DNA from: Anaerolineales bacterium
GTDB lineage: Bacteria; Chloroflexota; Anaerolineae; Anaerolineales; Villigracilaceae
NCBI GenBank assembly: GCA_016927315.1
Contig: JAFGMV010000057.1
Span: 1-35,375, forward strand
Length of the DNA: 35,375 bases
Direction: 5' to 3'
Shown here: positions 16,024-25,364 of the stretch, piece after piece
How positions within the stretch are numbered: position 1 is the stretch's first letter
Layout of the letters: the number at the start of each line of letters is the position of its first letter
Made by a program: the position numbers and the translations under genes
Notes under the pieces: generated by a model
The model's input: the letters and a program-made list of their open reading frames with translations, nothing else
What the model was told of the DNA's origin: nothing
The model's database searches: none

Positions 16024-16947
16024 ATGTACATAATCGGTGAAAACATCCATATTCTTTCTGACAAAGTAAAAGAAGCACTTAAAGAAAGAAATGCCGAGTT
16101 TTTCAAATCTTCAGCCATCAAACAGGTTGAAATGGGTGCGAAATGTGTCGACCTGAACCTTGGGCCGCGAAAAAAGGATTGGGATGAAGTATTTCCGTGG
16201 ATTGTAAAAAATGTAGAAAGCGCCGTCGACGTACCACTGTGTATCGACACAACCAACGTCAATGGTATGGAGGCAGCACTCAAAAACATTACCAAGGCCC
16301 AACCAATTCTCAACTCTACCTCTGCCGAACCCGAACGGCTGGAAGCCATTCCGCTTCTGGCCAAGCAGTATGGCGCCAAACTGATCGCCCTTACCATGGG
16401 TTCCTCCGGCATTCCGATTGCAGCTGACGAGCGGGTTGCAATTGCCCTTGAAACGCTTATCCCGCGCATGATGGAAATCGATTATGGAATGGAAAACCTG
16501 ATCATCGATCCATTGGTACTGACAGTTTCGGGCTGCCAGGAGTACTGCCCGCACCTGATCGAGGCTGTTCGCACCTTGCAGTATGCCTGGGACCCTGCCC
16601 CGCTGATTTCTGTAGGCTTGTCCAATGTTTCTAACGCCGTACCAAACGAAAAGCGCCCGCTCATCAATCGCGTTTACCTGGCCTTGTTAATGGGCGTCGG
16701 CCTTAATATGATGATCGCTGATCCGCTGGATACAGTACAAAATCAAGTTATCCAATGGATTGAAGAGAAGGACACCTCTACCCCACTCGCCCAACTGTAC
16801 AACAAGATCGCGGAACGGACCGAAGCCAGTGAAGAAGTACAAAGCGAAGATTTCGATATGGCAGATCCCGACCAGGTTGCTATCTGGAAAACCACCCAGA
16901 TCCTGTACAACAAGGTAATTTACGCTGACGGTTACCTGGAACAATAA
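16024..16947 (+). CDS. acsE: Methyltetrahydrofolate:corrinoid iron-sulfur protein methyltransferase
   Basis: The 307-residue pterin-binding barrel transfers the methyl group of 5-methyl-THF to the cobalt of AcsC/AcsD. Folate-contacting residues of the Moorella enzyme have clear counterparts: Asp75 (CIDTTN), Asn97 (LNSTS), Asp162 (IIDPLV) and Asn201 (GLSNVS). The protein is about 45 residues longer than the well-known AcsE, owing to a C-terminal extension (about 265-307) rich in Glu, Asp and Gln. CCGGAGGG at 16012-16019 is a strong ribosome site. It closes the acs gene series; a promoter and a new operon follow. Confidence 0.95.
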   Translation: MYIIGENIHILSDKVKEALKERNAEFFKSSAIKQVEMGAKCVDLNLGPRKKDWDEVFPWIVKNVESAVDVPLCIDTTNVNGMEAALKNITKAQPILNSTSAEPERLEAIPLLAKQYGAKLIALTMGSSGIPIAADERVAIALETLIPRMMEIDYGMENLIIDPLVLTVSGCQEYCPHLIEAVRTLQYAWDPAPLISVGLSNVSNAVPNEKRPLINRVYLALLMGVGLNMMIADPLDTVQNQVIQWIEEKDTSTPLAQLYNKIAERTEASEEVQSEDFDMADPDQVAIWKTTQILYNKVIYADGYLEQ

Positions 16948-16983
16948 AGTGAACCGCCGTTCATTATAAAAAAATACAGACGA

Positions 16984-17041
16984 TTGACATCGAAAATCTC
17001 GACAAATGTCAGTTGGTAGAAGCCGGGCAATTTCATATAAT
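16984..17041 (+). promoter_or_regulatory. Promoter and upstream dyad of the hdr-metVF operon
   Basis: TTGGTA (17013-17018) and TATAAT (17036-17041) with a 17-base spacer make a good sigma-70-type promoter about 70 bases upstream of the first HdrA gene. Just upstream, TGACAT (16985-16990) and ATGTCA (17006-17011) form an inverted repeat, extending to 7 of 8 positions as ATTGACAT/ATGTCAGT. Its position against the -35 box suits an activator or repressor site. Confidence 0.55.
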
Positions 17042-17111
17042 GTAAAGTAGATAAGAAATATCCTTTTCGCAAAGGCTATATCGGTGTCTCCTTTTTTGCG
17101 GAGGAACAAGG

Positions 17112-20100
17112 ATGCAAAATGCAGAACATAATGAGGCGCGACGAAAACCCGCCGCCGCCCTGGTAGTTGGCGGCGGCATTGGAGGTATGCGTGCAGCACT
17201 TGACCTGGCCGATGCCGGACTCAAAGTTCATCTGATTGAACAAACACCCTGCCTGGGCGGACGTGTAGCCCAATTGGGTTACATGTTCCCCCAACATGAC
17301 TGCGTACTATGCCGGGGCACACCGGATCACGGCTATGGATGTACGCGCCCGTCGATTTCTCCAGCCTATATACAACACAACCAGCACCCAAATATAGAAA
17401 TCCTGACAAACACGCGTATTCTGGATGTGGAAGGAGATGCGGGCGATTTCACAGTCTCTTTGCGCCAGGAACCTCGATATATCGATATTAACCGCTGCAC
17501 CAGTTGCGGTAAGTGCGCTGAAGTCTGCCCGATTGAACTCCCCGACAGTTACCAACTGGGAATGACCACACGCAAGGCCGCCTTCAAGATAGCCGCCCGG
17601 GCGACGCCAAACGCCTATTGCATCGATCTTGGTCCTTATTGCGAAGATTGTGGAAAATGCGTGGAGGCCTGTCCGACGGATGCCATAAACCTTGAAGAAC
17701 AACCCCGCCTGCATGCCGTAGAAGTTGGAGCAATCATTCTCGCCCTGGGCTTCCAGGTTTACAATGCCGAAATCCTGGAGGAGCTCGGTTTCGGGCGGTT
17801 TCAGAATGTCCTGCAGGCCATGCAGTATGAGCGATTGGCTAGCCGGTCAGGACCAACGGAGGGTCTGGTCGTGCGGCCATCCGACAATCAGCATCCCAAG
17901 TCGATCGCCTGGCTGCAGTGTATTGGCTCTCGCGACCAGGACAATTCTTTTTGTTCTTCAATCTGCTGTATGTATGCCACGAAGGAAGCAATCCTCGCCA
18001 AGCAGCGCCTGGGAAATGATATAGAGTGCAGCGTCTTCATCATGGATGAGAGAGCTTTTAACAAAGAATACAGCGCCTATTTCTCCAAAGCACGCAACGC
18101 CCACAACATCAAGTACAACCGCAGTCGGGTTTCAGCAGTCAGGGAAGATCCACAATCGAAAGACCTGATCCTGCAATACGCTGACGCTGGCGGGACCCTG
18201 CACGAAGAACGCTTCGAGATGGTGGTTCTCGCCACCGGTTTGCAGCCTCCTGAATCTGCCGGGCAGCTAGCAAGCATGTTGAACATTGAACTGAACCAGC
18301 ATGGTTTTTGCGAAACGGACAAATTCACACCACTGCAAACCTCCCGCCCGGGTGTATTCGTGTGCGGCGCCTTCTCATCGCCCAAGGAGATCGTTGAAAC
18401 GATCATCGACGCCAGCGGTGCAGCCGCCGAAGTAATGCGCTTGTTAAACGATCAACTGCACACCCACCAGTTCACCCGCGCCTGGCCTTTCCTGTCGACA
18501 AATGAACTGCCGCCAGAAAAGGATGTAAGCCAGCAGGCGCCTCGCACAGGCGTTTTCGCCTGTACCTGTGGTCAGACAATCAGCGATTTCATCGACCTGC
18601 CGGAATTAATCAAATACGCAGGCAGCTTACCGGGTGTCGGTCACACGGAAATTATCGAGTATGCCTGCTTCCCGGAAGATCTAGAGAAGATCAAAGATCG
18701 TATTCAAAGTGAAAACTTGAATCGGATCGTCGTTGCAGCCTGCAGCAATCGTACCCACGACGCCCTGTTCCAGAAAACCGTTCGCCAGGCCGGACTTAAC
18801 CCGTATTTGCTGGAAGTCATTAACCTGCGGGAACAATGCGCACAGGTTCACAAAGAACAACCCGAACTTTCCAATCGTAAAGCCAGGGAACTGGTCCGGG
18901 TAACAGTTGGTCGTGTAATCGCAGCCCAACCAATTCACAAAGATGAGATCATATGCTCGGCGAGTGCGCTGGTGATCGGCGGAGGCGTAGCCGGTATGTC
19001 TGCTGCGCTGGCGATTGCAGACAGCGGTTATAACGTACACCTGGTCGAACGCTCAGAGCGCCTGGGCGGTAACCTGATCGATCTCTATTATGTCGCTGAA
19101 GGATACAACCCTCAAAGACTATTACGCGATTTAGTGAATCGCGTTCGAACGCATGAACGAATTACTGTATACTGCCGCACAGAACTGGACAACCACACCG
19201 GGCATATTGGACAATTCAAAGCAGAATTACAGACGACTCGACCAGACGGCCAGACCACGCGCTTTGAAATTGAACACGGCGCAACCATTGTCGCTACAGG
19301 AGGCCGGGAAACACATAACCATCCACTGCTTAAAATTCAAAATGTAATCACCCAAAGAGAACTGGAAGAAAAAATCATCCATCACCCGGAAGAGATCGCA
19401 GCCCTGAAAGATGTCGTTTGCATCCTGTGTGTCCAGGATCAGGACTCCCCAGAATACTGCTCAAGGGTATGCTGTACCAACACGATCAAAAATGCGATTC
19501 GACTGAAGCTCTTCAACCCCAACTGCCGGGTAACAATATTATATAAGAACATCGTTACCTATGGTTTTCGTGAAGAATATTACACGGAAGCCCGAAAACT
19601 GGGCGTCGTCTTCATAAGGTACACGGACGAAGAACCGCCTGAAGTAATAAAAACAAATGGGAAATTATCCGTTCGGGTTCGAGACCTTTCCATGAATCAG
19701 GTATTCAGCTTACCGGCAGATATTGTCCCATTAAGTATGTCGATCGCTCCTTCCGAAGGCATTGAAAAACTATCCCGTCAATTGCGCGTACCGCTCTCGA
19801 CCGAAGGCTTTTTCGAAGAAGCCCAAATGAAACTGCGCCCGATGGATTTCATGCGGGAAGGTATCTTCCTGGCGGGAATGGCGCATTATCCAAAATTCAT
19901 TGAAGAAAGTATCAGCCATGCACTTGCTGCCGCCGGCAGGGCGCTTTCCCTTCTCTCCCAGGAAAGCCTGCATCTGGGCGGGGTAATTGCAGTGGTAGAT
20001 CCCAATAAATGTGTAGGCTGTCTGACTTGTACACGAACATGCCCTTTTGCCATCCCACAGGTGATCCATGACGAACTGGTTACCGGAGTGGGCGGTTTGG

Positions 20101-20264
20101 GCGGTGCGGCCTGGATTGACCCCGCCCAATGCCAGGGCTGTGGTACCTGTACTGGAGAATGCCCGGCAAATGCGATACAACTTCTCAATTACACCGATGA
20201 CCAAATGATGCTGCGCGAGATTGGCGGTCTTGGCAGTTGGAAAAGCGATGAGGTCACACAGTGA
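17112..20264 (+). CDS. hdrA: Double HdrA protein (HdrA-HdrA fusion, FAD and iron-sulfur)
   Basis: The 1050-residue protein has two HdrA-type units in tandem. Unit one has an FAD Rossmann motif VVGGGIGGM near 18, ferredoxin cysteines 129/132/135/139 and 177/180/183/187, and the HdrA hallmark LQCIGSRDQ with Cys270. A linker domain (GVFACTCGQTISDF) leads to unit two with VIGGGVAGM at 621. Two C-terminal [4Fe-4S] clusters use Cys967/970/973/977 and Cys1007/1010/1013/1017. HdrA flavin is the electron-bifurcating centre in methanogen heterodisulfide reductase. An unusual feature is the first unit's loop after GRVAQLGYMFPQ: it reads HDCVLCRGTPDHGYGCTRP, longer than the common CxxC-ISPK form and with an extra Cys77. 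A GGAGG site precedes the ATG and the stop overlaps mvhD. Confidence 0.9.
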   Translation: MQNAEHNEARRKPAAALVVGGGIGGMRAALDLADAGLKVHLIEQTPCLGGRVAQLGYMFPQHDCVLCRGTPDHGYGCTRPSISPAYIQHNQHPNIEILTNTRILDVEGDAGDFTVSLRQEPRYIDINRCTSCGKCAEVCPIELPDSYQLGMTTRKAAFKIAARATPNAYCIDLGPYCEDCGKCVEACPTDAINLEEQPRLHAVEVGAIILALGFQVYNAEILEELGFGRFQNVLQAMQYERLASRSGPTEGLVVRPSDNQHPKSIAWLQCIGSRDQDNSFCSSICCMYATKEAILAKQRLGNDIECSVFIMDERAFNKEYSAYFSKARNAHNIKYNRSRVSAVREDPQSKDLILQYADAGGTLHEERFEMVVLATGLQPPESAGQLASMLNIELNQHGFCETDKFTPLQTSRPGVFVCGAFSSPKEIVETIIDASGAAAEVMRLLNDQLHTHQFTRAWPFLSTNELPPEKDVSQQAPRTGVFACTCGQTISDFIDLPELIKYAGSLPGVGHTEIIEYACFPEDLEKIKDRIQSENLNRIVVAACSNRTHDALFQKTVRQAGLNPYLLEVINLREQCAQVHKEQPELSNRKARELVRVTVGRVIAAQPIHKDEIICSASALVIGGGVAGMSAALAIADSGYNVHLVERSERLGGNLIDLYYVAEGYNPQRLLRDLVNRVRTHERITVYCRTELDNHTGHIGQFKAELQTTRPDGQTTRFEIEHGATIVATGGRETHNHPLLKIQNVITQRELEEKIIHHPEEIAALKDVVCILCVQDQDSPEYCSRVCCTNTIKNAIRLKLFNPNCRVTILYKNIVTYGFREEYYTEARKLGVVFIRYTDEEPPEVIKTNGKLSVRVRDLSMNQVFSLPADIVPLSMSIAPSEGIEKLSRQLRVPLSTEGFFEEAQMKLRPMDFMREGIFLAGMAHYPKFIEESISHALAAAGRALSLLSQESLHLGGVIAVVDPNKCVGCLTCTRTCPFAIPQVIHDELVTGVGGLGGAAWIDPAQCQGCGTCTGECPANAIQLLNYTDDQMMLREIGGLGSWKSDEVTQ

Positions 20265-20806
20265 CAAAACAGCATACCTCTTCTGAAATCTTTGAACCCG
20301 AAATCACAGCCTTTTACTGTGTTTACTGTGGCTATATGGCTGCCGACACTGCCGGGGCGCTGGAAGTACAATACCCGGCAAACGTAAAGTTTATCCGTAT
20401 GCCTTGTACCGGGAAAACTGATGTCCGCTACCTGTTGGAAGCCTTCGAGCAAGGAGCAGATGGTGTGTATCTGGTTGCCTGCCCAATAGGGAACTGCCAC
20501 CACGTGCGCGGCAATGAACGCGGTCATGCCCGGGTTGAACACGCAAAAAAGATATTGGATGAAATCGGTTTAGGCAGCGACCGCCTCGATATGTTCTTCA
20601 TGTCGGGCAGCCAGGCCCAGACCTATGCCAATGCCGCCAAGACCATGACAGAGCGCATTAGAAAGCTGGGTCCCAATCCTTTAAAGAACATGAATACTGA
20701 AGAACGAAAAGAGTTGATCGACGCAATCGCCGAAGAAGATGATAAAGAAGATACTGGTTTCCGAGGCAGAAGGAAGATATCAAAGAAAGCAAAACCGCCC
20801 GGATAA
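20261..20806 (+). CDS. mvhD: MvhD-like [2Fe-2S] electron-transfer subunit (cysteine form)
   Basis: The 181-residue protein matches the delta subunit of methyl-viologen-reducing hydrogenase, which hands electrons to HdrA. Conserved cysteines are Cys20 and Cys23 (YCVYCGYMAAD), Cys49 (MPCTGKTD), and Cys74 and Cys79 (VACPIGNCHHVRGN). A charged 45-residue C-terminal tail (EEDDKEDTGFRGRRKISKKA) extends beyond the usual domain. It starts with GTG inside GTGA, overlapping the stop of the HdrA gene by 4 bases. No hydrogenase gene is in the window, so its partner is more likely an HdrA unit or the GltD-type domain of the next protein. Cys74 is the position that is encoded by UGA in the second mvhD gene downstream. 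Confidence 0.9.
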   Translation: MTKQHTSSEIFEPEITAFYCVYCGYMAADTAGALEVQYPANVKFIRMPCTGKTDVRYLLEAFEQGADGVYLVACPIGNCHHVRGNERGHARVEHAKKILDEIGLGSDRLDMFFMSGSQAQTYANAAKTMTERIRKLGPNPLKNMNTEERKELIDAIAEEDDKEDTGFRGRRKISKKAKPPG

Positions 20807-20822
20807 GAAACTGAAAACAAGT

Positions 20823-23800
20823 ATGCCAAAAAATCAAAAATCCCAAGGTGGTAACAGTCCGGTAGGGGCCGTCATGGTTGTCGGCGGCGGTATCGCGGGT
20901 ATGCAGGCTTCCCTCGACCTGGCCGAACAGGGATTCAAGGTTTATATGGTTGAAAAGCAATCCGCTATTGGCGGGCATATGGCCAAGCTCGATAAAACCT
21001 TCCCAACCAATGATTGCGCCATGTGCACGATCTCGCCAAAACTTGTAGAGACTGGCCGTCACCCCAACATCGAAATCCTGACCAACAGCAGTGTCATCGA
21101 TGTTATCGGGCAGGCAGGTAACTTCACGGTCGCGGTACAAACCGAACCGCGCTATATCGATCCGGATAAATGTGTATCCTGCGGGGATTGCGCAGAAGTC
21201 TGCCCGGTGATCGTCACCGACACTTTCAATGAAGGCCTGTCGCCACGCCGTGCAGCATTTAAGTTATATCCACAGGCCGTACCGAATGCGTTTGCAATTG
21301 ACAAGGCAGGCATTGCTCCCTGCCGGGACGCCTGCCCAGCCGGGCAGCGAGCCCAGGGGTATATCGCCTTGATCCGCGAGGGACGCTGGGAAGACGCCCT
21401 GCGCGTGATCAAAATGGACAATCCCTTTCCAGGTATATGCGGACGCATCTGCAATCATCGCTGCGAAACCGCCTGCAACCGGGGTTTGGTGGATGAACCG
21501 GTCAATATCCGGGCCTTGAAACGCTTTGTAACCGACAAAATCTACAGCCAGCCGCGAATAGAAATCGAAAAGGTCGAAATTTCCCATCCGGATAAACCCG
21601 TTGCCATTATCGGCGCCGGACCATGCGGCCTGACTGCCGCCCAGGACATTATCCGGGCCGGATACCCCGTAACAATATTTGAAGCAATGCCAGTAGCCGG
21701 CGGTATGCTGCGGTTAGGAGTGCCAGAGTTTCGCTTGCCCGTGGATATCATCGAGCGTGAAGTCCAGGATATCACAGATCTGGGGGTCGACCTGAAACTC
21801 AACCACCGCATCGATAACCTGGACAACCTGTTCAAACAGGGATATGTCTCGGTCTTGATCGCGGTGGGCGCACACGAAGGGGTCCGCCTTCCCATTCCAG
21901 GGGCAAATGCAGACGGTGTACTGATCAACACAGAGTTCCTGCGTGACGTACGCCTTGGAAAATACAAACGGGACAAAAGCGGTCGTGTCAAGAATCCCGA
22001 TGGCTCCATATTGGGTCCGAATGTTCTGGTACTCGGCGGCGGCAATGTCGCCATAGACGTTGCCCGCAGCGCAATCCGGCTGGGATGCAGAGTAACCATG
22101 GCCTGCCTGGAAAGCCGGGAATCAATGCCCGCCCATCCCTGGGAAGTTAAAGCCGCCCTTGCAGAAGGCATCGAGCTATTGAACGACCGCACCTTCGAAA
22201 GCATAACCAGTAACGAGCATGGGCTGGCAAACGGCGTCGAATGCATGGCCGTCAAATCATTCAGTTTCAATGAGGCCGGGCGCCTCAACGTTGAAAAGTT
22301 ACCCGGATCAAACCACGTTATTCCATGCGATACGGTGATCTTCTCTGTAGGTCAGCGAGCCGGTTTGGCGTTCATCCCTGACGATGCCGGCGTTGGGGTT
22401 ACCAGCCAAAATACAATTGCCATCAATCCCAATACTTTTGCCGCCACCCGGCCCGGTGTATTTGCCGCAGGAGATACCATCTCCGGGACAGCCTTTGTGA
22501 TCGAAGCTGTTGCCAGCGGCCATCAATCTGCCGAATCGATCATCCGCTATCTGCAAGGTATCCCCTTGGAACCAGGACCAAAACCAAAACTCCCGGTCGT
22601 CAAAATATCACAGGCAGAAATAACTGAGCGAGTCGCCCGGGGGGAAATCCAACTCCAGCCACGCATCCCCATGCCCGCATTGAGTGTTGATCAACGGCTG
22701 GATAACTTTGCAGAGGTAGAAGGTGGGTATGATGACGAATCTGCCCAGCTTGAGGCGGCCAGGTGCCTGTCCTGCGGGATATGCTCGGAGTGTATGTCCT
22801 GTACCTTCGCCTGCGGCGCCGATGCGATCAATCATCATATGGCCGGCGGCCAGCAGCAGTTGAACGTAGGTGCGGTCATCCTTGCACCCGGGTACCAGGC
22901 GTATCACGCTGAGCGTTCAGAGGAATACGGGTTTGGGCGTTATCCGAACGTCATCAACGCCTTGCAGTTTGAGCGCCTCCTTTCTGCATCCGGGCCAACC
23001 ATGGGACACGTCCAACGCCCATCGGATGGGAAAGATCCCAAGAAAATCGCTTTCCTGCAGTGCATTGGCAGCCGGGACCAGAATCACGATTACTGTTCAG
23101 CCGTCTGCTGTATGTATGCAACAAAAGAAGCCGTGACCGCCAAAGAGCACCAACCCAACCTGGAAATCCATGTTTTTATGATGGATATGCGCGCCTTCTC
23201 GAAAGGCTATTGGGATTACTTTGAACGCGCCAGGGAACGCTATGGCATCAACTACCATCGCAGCCGGATCAGCATGCTGTATGAAAATCCCGAGAACCAT
23301 AATATTGTTTTGCGTTACTTTACCGAGGCCAGGGAAATTCAAGAGGAACAATTCGACCTGGTGGTTTTATCAGTCGGGATGGAGATTTCCGATTCGGTGA
23401 AAGAACTCGGGAAACGGCTCGGGGTCGAACTTGATGAATATGGATTCTGTCACACCATTCAATTCAATCCTCTGGAAACCAGTCGACCGGGCATCTACGC
23501 CGTCGGACCATTTCGTGAGCCAAAAGATATTCCCGAATCGGTCGTCGAAGGAAGCGGCGCAGCTGCGGCGGCAGCCACAAAACTGGGCCAGGCTCGCTTC
23601 TCTCTGACCACCCGGCAAGAATATCCACCAGAGAGGGATGTCAGCAGCGAACCGCCAAAAGTGGGCGTTTTCGTCTGCTCCTGTGGTTCCAATATCGGAG
23701 GTTTTCTGGATGTCCCTGAAGTAACCGATTATGCAGGTAAGCTGCCGTATGTTACTCATGCGGAATACAATCTCTACACCTGTTCTCAGGACAGCATCAA

Positions 23801-25364
23801 ACATATCTCCGAGCAGGTTAAAGAGTATGGTCTGAACCGGGTGGTGGTCGCCAGCTGCTCGCCTCTCACCCACCAGCCATTATTCCGCGATAGCATCCGG
23901 ATGGCCGGCTTGAACCCATATCTCTTTGAAATGGCAAACATCCGCAACCAGTGTTCCTGGGTTCATTCTCACGATAAATCGATTGCCACCTCTAAAGCCC
24001 GCGACCTTATCCGGGCCGCGGTAGCCCGCGCTGTTATGCTGGAACCACAGCCCACCCTCGATGTACCGGTACAACATGCCGCCCTGATCATCGGGGGCGG
24101 CGCCGCCGGTATGACTGCTGCCAGTTCCCTGGCTGAACAGGGTTTTCCGGTGCACCTGGTTGAGAAAAGTTCGAAACTGGGCGGCAACCTGTTGAAGATC
24201 ACAGCCGGCAGCAGCGGTAAGGATCCAAAGCTCATCCTGCAAGATCTGCGGAAGCGTATCTCCGACAACTCACTGATCACAGTACACACCGAAAGCAAGG
24301 TCATCTCTACGACCGGGTTCATGGGAAATTTCACCAGCACCATAGAACACAGCGATGGACTGCGCAGTGACATTGCTCACGGGGTTGTCATCCTGGCAAC
24401 CGGTGGACAGGAATACCGGGGACCCGAATATGGTTATGGAAGCGATCCCCGTATCGTCACCCAGCAGGAATTCGAAAGCATCCTGGACGATCCAAACGGG
24501 TCGATCCTTGAAGTAAACTCGATCGCCATGATCCAATGCGTAGGGCCTGCAGAGCATTACTGCAGCAGGATATGCTGTACAGTGGCGCTAAAGAACGCCC
24601 TGCGCCTGAAAAAAATCAGACCAGGTGCAGATGTAATAATTTTCTTCAAGGATATCCGGACCTATGGATTCAAAGAACGGCTGTATACTGAAGCAAGGGA
24701 AAGCGGTGTGCTTTTCTTTCAATATGATTTCGATCGCAAACCGGAAGTCTGCATTGAAAACCGACACCTTACGGTCAAGGCCTGGGAACATGCCTTGGGT
24801 CGGGAGGTCGAGATTAACACCGACCTGTTAGTACTCTCGATGCCAGTCGTGCCCAATCCGGATGTGCGCGAATTATCTGCCAGGTTCAAAGTTCCCACGG
24901 ATTCCCATGGCTTCTTCCTGGAAGCTCATGTGAAACTTCGCCCGGTAGACTTTGCCTCCGATGGTTTCTTCATGGCTGGGATGGCGCACTATCCCAAACT
25001 GCTTGATGAAACCATGATACAGGCCCAGGCTGCGGCTGCTCGCAGTGCACGGGTGCTCAGCCAAGAATCCCTGACTGCAGGTGGGCAGGTCGCCGTCGTG
25101 GATCCGGAAAAATGCACAGGCTGTCTTACCTGTGTGCGCATCTGCCCATTTGGGGTGCCTAAAATGAAAGTGGACCTGGTCGGTGTTGGCGGTATCCAGG
25201 GAGCAGCCTATATAGAGCCGGCAGTTTGCCAGGGCTGCGGTTCCTGTTCTTCCGAATGCCCGGCCCGCGCGATCCAACTGATGCATTACACCGACGTACA
25301 GATGACAGCAAAAGTTGGCGCATTGATAAGGCCTGAAACCATAGAGGTGCGTGGAGATGACTGA
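20823..25364 (+). CDS. hdrA: HdrA-GltD/NfnB-HdrA triple-flavin fusion protein
   Basis: The protein has 1513 residues. Order: HdrA FAD motif VVGGGIAGM (19-27), CxxC-ISPK loop (Cys65, Cys68), ferredoxin Cys117/120/123/127, then an inserted GltD/NfnB-like module with its own N-terminal cysteines (167, 171, 206, 210, 214, 218), IGAGPCG at 263 for FAD and LGGGNVAIDVA at 404 for NAD(P). A cysteine-rich block follows (648, 651, 654, 657, 660, 664), then HdrA resumes with LQCIGSRDQ (Cys747), a linker domain, a second HdrA unit (IIGGGAAGM, 1089), and two C-terminal [4Fe-4S] clusters (1431-1441, 1469-1479). GltD-like subunits such as NfnB oxidise NAD(P)H, so this protein can plausibly feed NAD(P)H electrons into an HdrA bifurcation site. 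The ATG at 20823 follows the mvhD stop by 16 bases; an in-frame codon at 20739 would overlap mvhD by 68 bases and is unlikely. Confidence 0.88.
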   Translation: MPKNQKSQGGNSPVGAVMVVGGGIAGMQASLDLAEQGFKVYMVEKQSAIGGHMAKLDKTFPTNDCAMCTISPKLVETGRHPNIEILTNSSVIDVIGQAGNFTVAVQTEPRYIDPDKCVSCGDCAEVCPVIVTDTFNEGLSPRRAAFKLYPQAVPNAFAIDKAGIAPCRDACPAGQRAQGYIALIREGRWEDALRVIKMDNPFPGICGRICNHRCETACNRGLVDEPVNIRALKRFVTDKIYSQPRIEIEKVEISHPDKPVAIIGAGPCGLTAAQDIIRAGYPVTIFEAMPVAGGMLRLGVPEFRLPVDIIEREVQDITDLGVDLKLNHRIDNLDNLFKQGYVSVLIAVGAHEGVRLPIPGANADGVLINTEFLRDVRLGKYKRDKSGRVKNPDGSILGPNVLVLGGGNVAIDVARSAIRLGCRVTMACLESRESMPAHPWEVKAALAEGIELLNDRTFESITSNEHGLANGVECMAVKSFSFNEAGRLNVEKLPGSNHVIPCDTVIFSVGQRAGLAFIPDDAGVGVTSQNTIAINPNTFAATRPGVFAAGDTISGTAFVIEAVASGHQSAESIIRYLQGIPLEPGPKPKLPVVKISQAEITERVARGEIQLQPRIPMPALSVDQRLDNFAEVEGGYDDESAQLEAARCLSCGICSECMSCTFACGADAINHHMAGGQQQLNVGAVILAPGYQAYHAERSEEYGFGRYPNVINALQFERLLSASGPTMGHVQRPSDGKDPKKIAFLQCIGSRDQNHDYCSAVCCMYATKEAVTAKEHQPNLEIHVFMMDMRAFSKGYWDYFERARERYGINYHRSRISMLYENPENHNIVLRYFTEAREIQEEQFDLVVLSVGMEISDSVKELGKRLGVELDEYGFCHTIQFNPLETSRPGIYAVGPFREPKDIPESVVEGSGAAAAAATKLGQARFSLTTRQEYPPERDVSSEPPKVGVFVCSCGSNIGGFLDVPEVTDYAGKLPYVTHAEYNLYTCSQDSIKHISEQVKEYGLNRVVVASCSPLTHQPLFRDSIRMAGLNPYLFEMANIRNQCSWVHSHDKSIATSKARDLIRAAVARAVMLEPQPTLDVPVQHAALIIGGGAAGMTAASSLAEQGFPVHLVEKSSKLGGNLLKITAGSSGKDPKLILQDLRKRISDNSLITVHTESKVISTTGFMGNFTSTIEHSDGLRSDIAHGVVILATGGQEYRGPEYGYGSDPRIVTQQEFESILDDPNGSILEVNSIAMIQCVGPAEHYCSRICCTVALKNALRLKKIRPGADVIIFFKDIRTYGFKERLYTEARESGVLFFQYDFDRKPEVCIENRHLTVKAWEHALGREVEINTDLLVLSMPVVPNPDVRELSARFKVPTDSHGFFLEAHVKLRPVDFASDGFFMAGMAHYPKLLDETMIQAQAAAARSARVLSQESLTAGGQVAVVDPEKCTGCLTCVRICPFGVPKMKVDLVGVGGIQGAAYIEPAVCQGCGSCSSECPARAIQLMHYTDVQMTAKVGALIRPETIEVRGDD

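Noticed and set aside
20739..20822. Longer start for the HdrA-GltD-HdrA protein
   Set aside because: It would overlap the mvhD coding region by 68 bases and adds only a basic low-complexity tail before the FAD domain; the ATG at 20823 is better placed.
21542..22288. Minus-strand open frame of about 250 residues
   Set aside because: It is opposite the GltD module of the fusion protein and its translation is Ser/Arg/Pro-rich with no domain, as expected for an antisense shadow.
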